NCBI GenBank assembly: GCA_037355855.1
Contig: CM074760.1
Coordinates: forward strand, 5,696,501-5,760,500
Source: Pseudo-nitzschia pungens
Lineage: Eukaryota; Bacillariophyta; Bacillariophyceae; Bacillariales; Bacillariaceae
Length of the DNA: 64,000 nt
Direction of reading: 5' to 3'
The stretch's first letter is position 1, and every line of letters starts with the position of its first letter. Shown here one piece after another: positions 20,801-28,430 of this stretch. A model generated the notes under the pieces. That model was not told where the DNA came from, ran no database searches, and was given only the letters and a program-made list of their open reading frames with translations. Both the position numbers and the translations under genes were made by a program.

Positions 20801-22372
20801 GTCGATCAAGTTGCATTAAACGAATTGATGGGTGGGTTGACCTTGCTGTGCGGGGGTAAGAAGTCGACAAAACTATCTTTCGCCTTCAGTTTATTCGATC
20901 GACGACAACTGCCAAAGAAGAAAGGGAGGAAGAACCAACCAAGTTTGCATTCTCTGGATGGTGAAGAACTGTTCCTTTTCCTTCGGTCGTTTTTGATTAT
21001 TACGTTTTCATGTTGTCGACAAAGTTTGGATTTGTCTGGTGACGCTGTCAATCGGTACATCGCCGATACAGCCAATATGGTCACAGACGATGTGATGCGC
21101 TATCAATGGCGGACGCGAAAGAAGGATCGGTTGAATTTTGAAGAATTTGGCCGTTGGTACAATGAAGGGGGATACGAAACAGCACCATGGTTGGAGCTTC
21201 TCGATTTGACAAAGTGGGTACTTGTCGAAGGCTTTGATTCGTTCGAAAAGCACGAGCCACCAGTTGATATGCCAATGAAGCACGAGCCGCCTTCACCGGG
21301 GCTTACACTCGGAACAGAGCCACCTGAACCAGATCCAGATTGTCCACCCGCTCCTCCTGATGCAGAAATGGATGGTTCATTCTTTGATGACGATGCGAAC
21401 AATATCCTTCCAATGGATAGTATTGACGATGAAATGGACTTGATTCTGATGCAACATTCATCGCAAGACAAAGATGATGCTGAAATTACGAAGCTCGTCA
21501 AATCTTTTCCTTTCTCGCCGAGGTACTCACCGAAGCCCTCCCCCAAAGTGAAGAATCCACCACCAAGTCAAAACTCTATGGCTCTGAAAATCTACATAAT
21601 AACCGACGACAATCATGACGGGTATGTGTTCTCGATGAGCCAGAAGAGAATAAATCATCTTCGTCATATCCTTATGGAGTGTGAGCTCCATAAAGTAAAC
21701 TGTGAGAAGGCATCAAGAGAGATCCTAGCAAAAGCTTATCGAGATACGAAATCCAATTCTCTTGGTTCCACTTACGTTTTGACGAAGGATGGTTTTGACT
21801 CTGCTATGCGCAAAGTCATCGTTTCAAGAACTATGAGCGTTGATACCCAGAGAACCTTGTCAACTTTGTTGAACGATATATTCTTTGCGTTCGACTACGA
21901 CAGGGTAGGCAAAGCAAACGCTCTTGATATTGCCTGTGGTTTCACTCTTCTTTGCCGAGGCAAGAAAAGTGACAAACTTGAATTTGCATTTGAGACTCTG
22001 GACAGAGAAAAGAGGGGATTCCTGAAAAGGTCAGACGTAACGCGATATCTGCGTTCATTTTTGTTAGTTTTGGTGAAAATGGCTTCAGCCAGCTCGCTTG
22101 ATTCTGATTTCATTGACGATACAATGACAATGATGAATGGCGGCAAGTGTGACTGCTCGGTTAGCTCGATGGCCAAGGCAGTGGAAATGGGGTGCGAGTG
22201 GGCCACTGTTCAGGCTATCAAAGACAACCGAGGTCTCCGTGACACGATTAGCTTCGATGAATTTGCAGAATGGTACACACGCGTGGGTCACAGCAACATT
22301 GGCTGGGTTGAGCTCTTAGATCTGAACAAATGGGTCATCAACGCACAAACGTCATCAAGCCGGGGTAGATAA
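17840..22372 (+). CDS. Large modular EF-hand-like protein (three modules, four WLxLLxL repeats)
   Basis: 1,510 residues in one exon. Four spaced copies of A/G-W-hydrophobic-E/D-L-L-D/N-L-x-K/R occur near residues 403, 775, 1114 and 1487 (APWLDLLNLSRW, APWLELLDLKKL, APWLELLDLTKW, IGWVELLDLNKW), each preceded by a Phe/Trp-Tyr helix (e.g. FGRWYNEGGYET). Ahead of the last three is an LC-x-G-x-K-S-x-K-L segment (near 664, 1004, 1371) followed by an EF-hand-like pair; the third has the best loops (DYDRVGKANALD and DREKRGFLKRSD), reminiscent of recoverin/calcineurin-B sensors, while the others have lost acidic ligands. Ser/Thr/Pro-rich disordered linkers separate modules. Likely a calcium-responsive scaffold; no catalytic domain seen. 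I know no named family. Retrotransposon 1 lies ~200 bp downstream on the other strand. Confidence 0.75.
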   Translation: MANVTALKEAPIGHATNTSKGTCSVPTNAASNNASSGPENPVPSITLSITQDDVKRVLEASEALSKKLIEMQQYEQQRRDAILTEGGSSPVTADSSSKAATTTAGDPISAIDKEDDGRGADDTSTGLALRPTVSTSEDESTKDAATITASRKSKNGANYKRPLHELIYHAARECENSMLQSFLDRMKYSGSSTREIKAGIMVFSEMDLNLKIRRIFDVLGEVRKSKESSNEVETKSRGGKDKDEEPGKSLSRDGALSLFRAVIVAIASCIHKNAKVQIEMRDKENGEQPRAKRRKPNTPEGSAKKIDADKNDVLKNVDSVPSLQTPTVSFDNSMPAPIKEEDDVVKTSSVRKEFEEIAVYATDRLVKFAVKKSGTIDKNSSSGIDGVEISFAIFQSWRRAEGARIAPWLDLLNLSRWKTPQRSNERSSAPPQTKNQTQHATKPKASTQPALSHPKPVPEQVKSNPPTLKKSPSVESSSTVKKNERPVEQKPKMEPIKKVEPVTSTSMTQAVTHVSSQPAPYVSNNTSRTVLSFDFSGSIPEEEGEKPFCITITEESLKTFRGLVERTGLIGRSCDEITSILLDASKTRVHQGVQRKVITIERFHTCLHQLLGSGSSQRLSKLDRDVFSSCLVDFFGCFNPGIPPLESGEAFTHELAVGFCFLCAGNKSSKLATGFEFLEKQIGVGLTNNQLVHFLRSYLTMLAGISFLTSSPDGIMRPKLNSSTRKLMYSAVENGARWTLGHFLKDTGLPENDTNEAKHTFEAFASWYSNGGFNTAPWLELLDLKKLLSLVDDVYPKSPAMTHDALPAFPGLKPSSPEFLSPRPTRSHHSLSRHRHPHSVAHHVSNSNGLHLPPFGHSHPPPAVQILFNFPLANQCSLVVLKEDATYVREVVDQLGLLPYPPEEIWSTLHGLALKQMSFAAVKKNPKNVGTTKTMLINKASFVECMQETIQSTVKRSKKRAASGQSKSISNNLDVLENLFRSFDLVQVDQVALNELMGGLTLLCGGKKSTKLSFAFSLFDRRQLPKKKGRKNQPSLHSLDGEELFLFLRSFLIITFSCCRQSLDLSGDAVNRYIADTANMVTDDVMRYQWRTRKKDRLNFEEFGRWYNEGGYETAPWLELLDLTKWVLVEGFDSFEKHEPPVDMPMKHEPPSPGLTLGTEPPEPDPDCPPAPPDAEMDGSFFDDDANNILPMDSIDDEMDLILMQHSSQDKDDAEITKLVKSFPFSPRYSPKPSPKVKNPPPSQNSMALKIYIITDDNHDGYVFSMSQKRINHLRHILMECELHKVNCEKASREILAKAYRDTKSNSLGSTYVLTKDGFDSAMRKVIVSRTMSVDTQRTLSTLLNDIFFAFDYDRVGKANALDIACGFTLLCRGKKSDKLEFAFETLDREKRGFLKRSDVTRYLRSFLLVLVKMASASSLDSDFIDDTMTMMNGGKCDCSVSSMAKAVEMGCEWATVQAIKDNRGLRDTISFDEFAEWYTRVGHSNIGWVELLDLNKWVINAQTSSSRGR

Positions 22373-22573
22373 CATACTTGCGTTTGAACTATTGTTATTC
22401 CTTTACTCCGAATAATAGAACGTAATAGACAAGAGAATTGCTAAACGCTTGTCTTTCAATTTTTGGCTAATGATGTTGTGAACAGTCGTCGTGAATCATG
22501 GTTAGAAATAGCAAGCCTACTTTTGTGTACAGCGAAGTCAGGTGGGGAAGATACTTTCAGAAAAAGCATGAGA

Positions 22574-22578
22574 GGCAT
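22574..22578. repeat. Target-site duplication GGCAT, retrotransposon 1 (left)
   Basis: GGCAT immediately precedes the left LTR and recurs at 28426-28430 directly after the right LTR, the 5-bp duplication expected of retroviral-type integrase. Confidence 0.95.
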
Positions 22579-22767
22579 TGCCATACCCCGGGTCTACTAG
22601 TGATTAGAATAGTAGTGATATGCAAATTGTGAGCTCTATTGGTTAGTCTATTTGCTACAGTTCTAAGAGCCTTCCGAATCAGCGATTCTGTCGACTCGCC
22701 GATTGTTTTTATCCTTATCCTTAATCCAGTCCCGAGTAGACTCGTGACTGTATTCCGGTGCACGGCA
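22579..22767 (-). repeat. 3' LTR of retrotransposon 1
   Basis: 189 bp, TGCCATACC at the left and GTGCACGGCA at the right (plus-strand reading). No mismatch to the other LTR seen by eye. Confidence 0.95.
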
Positions 22768-22791
22768 TGCTCCTCCATGGTACTGTAACAA

Positions 22792-25700
22792 TTACTTCTC
22801 TGGTTCAGGGCTATCCCTGCAATAATAGGGATGGACCCTCCTGATGTTAACCCGGTCAGTTACAAAAGGAGCAGTTTCAATAGTTACAGTTCCATTATCA
22901 TGGGCCTTGAGCACCTTGTAAGGTCCTTGCCGTGGGAAGGATAGTTTTGGGATAATGCCCTTCCTTTCCAGGGTGACATAGTCTCCTTCTTTATAGACAT
23001 GGGGGATCCTTTTCTGGTTTTCCCTGATGTTGCTCTTGTGGATGCTTTTCTGCTTCCTTGCTTGGATTGCTTCCCAATCCACTGGGAAGTTCACCGGCAT
23101 GAACATGTCTCGACCAAACACCAGTTGCGCTGGGGAGTACCCCAGGGTAGTATGGATGGCGCTTCTGATGGCATATGCTGCCTTGGTGGTGAATTCTTCA
23201 AAAGGGTCCTCCTCGTGGAGGTCCCTGTTTTCCAGGTTGAAGGACAGCAGACAGTCCTTTAATACCTGATGGATCCTCTCCAACACCGAGTTGGATTGTG
23301 GGTTCCAAGCCCCGCTGGGCTTTCTTTTCATCCCCATGTTCTCGCAGAGCTCTTGGAACTCTGCTTTGAACTCACTCCCGCCATCAAAGCCAATTTCCTT
23401 TGGGCGCGGATATCTTGCCAGCCAGGTACTGTCCAACAGTCGTTGAGTTTCTGCTGCATTTGGGGAGTCCTTCAGGTGAGCCAGTTCAAACCATCCGGTC
23501 ACTGGGTCCACCATGGTGAGGACATGGATTTGGTAGTCTTTACCATTTTTGTTGTGGACAGTTGCAGGTCCCCAGAGGTCCACATTGACCCTCTGCCATT
23601 TGGTGACCTCAGCTGCTTTTTCCGGTAGTAGTCCATACTTCTTCCGGCCACTCTTCTTAAACATCTGACACGTGTGGCAGTGCTTACAAAGGTCCTGGAC
23701 GTCTTTCCGTAGGCCTTTCCAGGTGAAGACTGAGCGTATGCTCTGTTCCATTCTCTTTTCTCCGGGATGGACCAACATGCTGTGGTACCATTCCATAACT
23801 CTATCCTTGAGTTTATCGGGAATCAGAATCTTTCCTTCTTTATGGATTAGGTTGTAACCTTCCACCATTTTGGTGGTCAGTCGGTTGTCTTTTTCCAGAG
23901 CACTCATGATTCCTGTGTCCTTTTGCTGGTAGAACTGAATCATGTCCGGGGCAAGTGGGAATGCACTATTGCCCTGGAATTCTTCCGGAGCTTCTTCTCC
24001 AAGTGGGAATAGGAGTTGCCGGAGGTGCTCTTCCTCATCCGCGTAGGTGAGGGGCTTATTCGGTGGTAGCCATTCCACTGTGTCCGCTGGATCATCAGTA
24101 ATATCCAGTCGGGATAGTGCATCTGCTGCATCATTGTCTTTGCCCGCAACATGCTTGACTACTGGATGGAACTCCTCCATAAGGAGTCTCCACCGGACCA
24201 TTCTCTGCGTCGGCATCTGCTGGTACAGTAGGTTTAGGTGGTCTGTGTGAATAATCACATCTTGTCCTCGTAGGATTCCTTCAAATGCTTTTAGCCCTTC
24301 TACTATGCCCAGGAGTTCTTTCTCTCCAACCGTGTAGTTGAGCTGCGCAGAGTTCAGCTTCCGGGTGTAGAAACCAAGGGGCTTGCCATCTTGGCATACA
24401 GTTGCTCCCAGTTGCCTGTCGCTGGCGTCTGAGTAGAGATGAAATGGTTTCGTAAAGTCTGGGAATGCAAGCTTTGCTTCATCTGCGAGCATCCTTTTCG
24501 CCTCCATGAAAGCTTTCTGCTCTGCCGGACCCCAGTACCAATTCATTTTGCCCTTTTTCCCTGCTAGTTTGTTCAGAGGGGCTAGGATGTGGGAGCGGCG
24601 CTTCCACATGTCCCGGTAGAAGTTTACCATTCCAAGGAACATCTTGAGTTGCTTGGTGTTCTTGGGGGCTTCCAGGCGCTTCATCGCCTCCAGCTTCTTT
24701 GGCTGGGGCTGAATGCCCTCTGTTGTTAACAGAAATCCCAGATATTCCACTTCTTTTTGCATGAAGAAGGATTTTCGTAGGTTGGCTCTGAAGCCAGCAT
24801 CATCCAGTCTCTGTAGGACTGTATCGATTTTGTTGAGGTGATCCTGTTCAGATTCTCCCTCCCGCTGAATGATCAGGATATCATCGATATAGACCAGGAC
24901 ATAGTCCAGATCCCCTAGTAGGTTCATCATGACCGATTGGAAGATATCCGGAGCACAAGCAATCCCCATTGCTAGTCTCTTGTAGGCATACTTTCCCCAC
25001 GGCAGAATGGTGGAGCAGATCTTCTGGCTCTCCTTGCAGATGGGGATGGTGTAGTATCCTTGGGATAAGTCCAGCGCCGTAGCTGATTTGAACTTTTGGA
25101 GCCTTTGGATTGTTTCCCCTATTCGTGGCAGTGGGAATGGTTTTCGTTGGATGGCGGCGTTCATTTTCCGGAAGTCGGTGAGAACTCGGATATCGCCTGT
25201 TTTCTTTGGTTGACAGAACGTCGGGGATGCCCACGGTGAGTCATCATCGTGGGGGAGTTTCTCCAGGACTCCAATATCACAGAGTCTGGTGATCTCCTTC
25301 CGGAGTGCTTGTTCAAAGGCATGGGGCACTGAATAGTACCTCTGCCTGACCGGTTTGACCCCTGCTTGGAGTTCAATGGACACCGGTTCTATATTCTTCA
25401 GTAGTCCCAGACCTCCTCCAAAGAGTGTCGGGAATTTCTTCAGTGTTTTCTTCAAGGCTTCCTTGGATTCCGCAGTAATCTCTAGTTCGTTGACCATAGC
25501 GTCTATATCGACTTTGGAGTAGTCTGCGTCCAATATTTTGGCTTGCCTTTCTTCCTCTTGTTGGAGGATTGGACTCTGTGTGTTGGCAAAGAATACTGCC
25601 TCACATTTGTCCGGGTTCGAGAGCTCCCCCATCCCCTTCATGGGGATAGAGTCACCCTGCCATTCTATTGTTCGGGAGCTGTATTTTATGTCCAGTCCCA

Positions 25701-26067
25701 GTTGTGCCATTAGATCGGATCCTATAATCATGTCATAGGGTACTTCCTCATGGTGATGATACTCATCCACTTGGAAGGTCCATTTGATGGTCTTAGAGTT
25801 TGAAAATTCTATCAGCCTTAGTCCCACTGAAGCCGCAGACTTGGTTCTGAACTTGCCTCCGTACGTGTTGTAGGTGACAGATCTTTGGTCTCGGTTCGTT
25901 AGTTGACTTCGGTCGACAAATTGCCTTAGTATGATGGATTTGGAGCAGCCAGAGTCTAGTAGGCCCCGGAGCATCCTCCCCCTTCCCTTGTGGTCCAATA
26001 CCTCCACACAGACGTCCGCAAACCTGTTGATGATGCGGGGTCCGGTGTGGATGGTATCAGAAGCCAT
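22792..26067 (-). CDS. pol: Pol polyprotein of retrotransposon 1 (PR-RT-RNaseH-IN)
   Basis: 1,091 residues if initiated at its own ATG. Order: pepsin-type protease with LLDSGCSKS (active-site D-S-G, about residue 37), reverse transcriptase with LTDFRKMN, ALDLSQGYYTIPI and the catalytic YIDD box, RNase H with LYSDASDRQLGA and HTDH, then integrase with the HHCC finger (LVHPGEK ... HCHTCQ) and D,D,E residues in VDLWGP, FDGGSEF and NSVLERIHQ, ending with the GPYKV motif. It copies and integrates the element. The ATG directly follows the gag TGA in the same frame, so Pol is made either by stop readthrough as Gag-Pol or by reinitiation. Confidence 0.97.
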   Translation of the reverse strand: MASDTIHTGPRIINRFADVCVEVLDHKGRGRMLRGLLDSGCSKSIILRQFVDRSQLTNRDQRSVTYNTYGGKFRTKSAASVGLRLIEFSNSKTIKWTFQVDEYHHHEEVPYDMIIGSDLMAQLGLDIKYSSRTIEWQGDSIPMKGMGELSNPDKCEAVFFANTQSPILQQEEERQAKILDADYSKVDIDAMVNELEITAESKEALKKTLKKFPTLFGGGLGLLKNIEPVSIELQAGVKPVRQRYYSVPHAFEQALRKEITRLCDIGVLEKLPHDDDSPWASPTFCQPKKTGDIRVLTDFRKMNAAIQRKPFPLPRIGETIQRLQKFKSATALDLSQGYYTIPICKESQKICSTILPWGKYAYKRLAMGIACAPDIFQSVMMNLLGDLDYVLVYIDDILIIQREGESEQDHLNKIDTVLQRLDDAGFRANLRKSFFMQKEVEYLGFLLTTEGIQPQPKKLEAMKRLEAPKNTKQLKMFLGMVNFYRDMWKRRSHILAPLNKLAGKKGKMNWYWGPAEQKAFMEAKRMLADEAKLAFPDFTKPFHLYSDASDRQLGATVCQDGKPLGFYTRKLNSAQLNYTVGEKELLGIVEGLKAFEGILRGQDVIIHTDHLNLLYQQMPTQRMVRWRLLMEEFHPVVKHVAGKDNDAADALSRLDITDDPADTVEWLPPNKPLTYADEEEHLRQLLFPLGEEAPEEFQGNSAFPLAPDMIQFYQQKDTGIMSALEKDNRLTTKMVEGYNLIHKEGKILIPDKLKDRVMEWYHSMLVHPGEKRMEQSIRSVFTWKGLRKDVQDLCKHCHTCQMFKKSGRKKYGLLPEKAAEVTKWQRVNVDLWGPATVHNKNGKDYQIHVLTMVDPVTGWFELAHLKDSPNAAETQRLLDSTWLARYPRPKEIGFDGGSEFKAEFQELCENMGMKRKPSGAWNPQSNSVLERIHQVLKDCLLSFNLENRDLHEEDPFEEFTTKAAYAIRSAIHTTLGYSPAQLVFGRDMFMPVNFPVDWEAIQARKQKSIHKSNIRENQKRIPHVYKEGDYVTLERKGIIPKLSFPRQGPYKVLKAHDNGTVTIETAPFVTDRVNIRRVHPYYCRDSPEPEK

Positions 26068-27489
26068 TCAGTTGTGGGAACCTTTCTTTTTGAAGGTTTT
26101 CCGGTACTTTCTTCTGTACTCTTTGAGTTCTCGTTCGGAGATGTCGATCTCGTCATCGGAGACTTCATGGTCAGCTTGGGCCGTGGCCAGTACATAAGAG
26201 TACTCGTGGTTCGATAGATTCCTTCCCCAGTGGGGTTTGGAGTGTTGCTCGTTGTCCGAGTCTTGTTCTTTTGTCACAAAGTGCTCCTTGAGCAGGTTGA
26301 TGGTTTCCCGGTCGAACTTCCCCTTCTTGTGGGGACCACCGGTTAGTTTCCAGCATTTGCCGGCATGGACCTTGCCACAGGTCTTGCATAGCTGTTTGTT
26401 GCTGTTGTCCACAGGGCGCTTCTTTTTGCCAGGGGATTTCCCGTGGTGGGTTCCTCCCCCAGATGCGGCCTTGGGGGTCTTCTTGGGGCCACCGGTTTGT
26501 TTTTCAAGGTCCGCGATGCGTTTGCGGAGTTCATCCTCGTTCCGGATGGTGATTTCCAGATTTTCGAGCTTGTCGATAGTGGTGTTAAAGGGGTGTTTGT
26601 AGACGTCCCAACTAATGTGCTCCAGCTTCTCGCGTTGGGAGTGGGTCATGTTGGCATCTAGGATTTCCTTCATGTCCTCTTCCGAGTAACTGGATGGTGC
26701 AGTGCCGTTTGCAGCGCCACTCTCCCAGAGGCAATCGGGTAGATAGCTCTGTAGCTCGGCCATACGGTTTGCCCATGAGCGAATACCGTGTTTCATGTCG
26801 ATTTTCGTGTTCCGGATGAATCTCCGGAGCAGAATGTAGGACCTTTTGCCATTCATGTCATTGCCAAAGATTTTGAGCTTGAGGGCGTGCATACACTCCT
26901 CAATGATATCCTTTCTGTACTCCTGGGTTTGGTAGTACTGGATGAGGGTACTTGAGACCCTTTTCTTTGGGACCGGACCGTCAAGTGCGGTTGGTTCCGG
27001 TTCTTGTTCGGACGCCGCCGTAGCAGTCGTGTTGTCCTTCTCGGTTGGGGCGTTGGCGCCCTCCACCGCCTCTTTGGCTTTGTCAGCTGGGGGTTCCTTA
27101 GGAGGTTCCTTAGGTTCCCGCATGGCAATCCTCTCGAGTTTTTGTTGGATCAGTTGGTTGTTGTGTACCTTGTGTCCTGGTTCGGCATAATATGTCCGGC
27201 CCAGAACCATCTGGACAATAGAGAGTGCCTCGAGGGAGAGGATTCTCTGGAGGACATCCAGTTTCTGGTCTCCTTGGAGTTTCTCGTTGTTAACAATTTT
27301 CTGGTCAAAGTCTCGCTTCCAGATGATGAAGAGTTCCGGTCTTTCAGTGCCGGTGAGTACCTTCAGATAGTCACTGAAGGCCACTCCCCCTTTCTCGGAG
27401 TCTATGCTCATCTTCACAGCGTTGGCGTCTTCCGGCCAGTCCTCGCGAGTGAAGGTAAAGGGTTTCTGTTTGGTTCCTTTGGACGCCAT
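26068..27489 (-). CDS. gag: Gag of retrotransposon 1
   Basis: 473 residues. The N-terminal two thirds are helical with a charged, Pro/Glu-rich low-complexity insert (about residues 125-170) and act presumably as capsid. The C-terminal part holds a Cys/His cluster, LCKTCGKVHAGKCWK, resembling a single non-canonical nucleocapsid knuckle, in a basic context (KSPGKKKRP). It ends GSHN then TGA. It should assemble the virus-like particle. The N-terminal domain differs strongly from that of the second element, whereas the finger region is almost identical. Confidence 0.92.
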   Translation of the reverse strand: MASKGTKQKPFTFTREDWPEDANAVKMSIDSEKGGVAFSDYLKVLTGTERPELFIIWKRDFDQKIVNNEKLQGDQKLDVLQRILSLEALSIVQMVLGRTYYAEPGHKVHNNQLIQQKLERIAMREPKEPPKEPPADKAKEAVEGANAPTEKDNTTATAASEQEPEPTALDGPVPKKRVSSTLIQYYQTQEYRKDIIEECMHALKLKIFGNDMNGKRSYILLRRFIRNTKIDMKHGIRSWANRMAELQSYLPDCLWESGAANGTAPSSYSEEDMKEILDANMTHSQREKLEHISWDVYKHPFNTTIDKLENLEITIRNEDELRKRIADLEKQTGGPKKTPKAASGGGTHHGKSPGKKKRPVDNSNKQLCKTCGKVHAGKCWKLTGGPHKKGKFDRETINLLKEHFVTKEQDSDNEQHSKPHWGRNLSNHEYSYVLATAQADHEVSDDEIDISERELKEYRRKYRKTFKKKGSHN

Positions 27490-28236
27490 GGTTAATCAGT
27501 TTTATTTAGTTAATTTAGTTACTTTAGTCTGTTATCTGCTAATCTGTTAATTTCAGTGTGGAAATGAGCAAAAGTGGTTGCTCCAGATTTTGCAGTTTTT
27601 GCTACTAAATTTGGTTTCCACGCGATAACTCGTGTTGTAACTGATTTTGCTCTCATCCATCTTGGTGGTGGGAGTTGTTTCTCTCTTTAGCTCCCGGGAA
27701 TCCTGTGGTTCTCCGGAGTTGTTTCTGTTTTTATTTTGTGGGATTCGATTCCCGTGGTTCTCCGGCGTTGCTTCTCTGTTAAGCGGTCACCGGGCCGGTC
27801 CCACTTCCCGTTTCCCGTGGGATTAGTGGTGTTCGGGTATTTATCATATACCTTTCCGGATATCCGTATATTTCCGTTGTGGTTGGCATCCCCTCTCCGG
27901 TCTGTCCATCCCCTCGGTGTTGGTCCAATTAGTCCATTCACTGATTTATGTGTCACTTTTTCGGTACATATTTCCGTATTTTTCGATTATTTCTGTTGTC
28001 GACCATGGTCCTGTTTAGGTCCTTAGGTGTCTCTGTTGCTGCAGTTGCTCCTTGTAATGGAGCCAACTGTTGCTGGGGTTGGTCTTCCTTAGTGCTGCAG
28101 ACACCGGATGTCCTTTCCCCTGTTTGCTTCTATGCGCCTCCATTTTTCGGCAGTTTCTTCGGTCCCGTCGGTTTGCCGACCGATCGGTCCCTTCTCTTGC
28201 TCATGGTCATCAGCGCTCAGCTTGATTTTAAAATCA
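27490..28236 (-). other. Transcribed leader of retrotransposon 1, including presumed primer-binding region
   Basis: About 750 bp between 5' LTR and gag. Next to the LTR, where a tRNA primer site starting TGG is expected, lies instead the 14-bp palindrome TGATTTTAAAATCA (28223-28236). An 89-codon open frame on the minus strand (27956-27687) is also open in the second element. A direct repeat around TGGTTCTCCGG occurs twice (about 27706 and 27749). Confidence 0.7.
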
Positions 28237-28425
28237 TGCCATACCCCGGGTCTACTAGTGATTAGAATAGTAGTGATATGCAAATTGTGAGCTCTATTGG
28301 TTAGTCTATTTGCTACAGTTCTAAGAGCCTTCCGAATCAGCGATTCTGTCGACTCGCCGATTGTTTTTATCCTTATCCTTAATCCAGTCCCGAGTAGACT
28401 CGTGACTGTATTCCGGTGCACGGCA
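28237..28425 (-). repeat. 5' LTR of retrotransposon 1
   Basis: 189 bp, identical by eye to 22579-22767. Promoter and polyadenylation signals must lie here; I could not pinpoint them. Confidence 0.95.
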
Positions 28426-28430
28426 GGCAT
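28426..28430. repeat. Target-site duplication GGCAT, retrotransposon 1 (right)
   Basis: Matches 22574-22578. Confidence 0.95.

Larger units (their letters stand above)
22579..28425 (-). mobile_element. Complete Ty3/gypsy-type LTR retrotransposon 1 (5,847 bp)
   Basis: Bounded by two 189-bp LTRs (22579-22767 and 28237-28425) that I read as identical, starting TG and ending CA with TGCC/GGCA inverted ends, and by the GGCAT duplication. Transcribed leftwards: 5' LTR, ~750-bp leader, gag (27489-26068), pol (26067-22792), short purine tract GGAGGAG next to the 3' LTR. Pol order protease - reverse transcriptase - RNase H - integrase places it in Ty3/gypsy (Metaviridae), not copia. No envelope-like frame and no chromodomain. 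Open frames throughout and identical LTRs imply a recent insertion that may still be active. Confidence 0.96.

Noticed and set aside
23940..24152. Extra open frames inside pol of both retrotransposons
   Set aside because: They are out-of-frame shadows of the conserved pol coding region.
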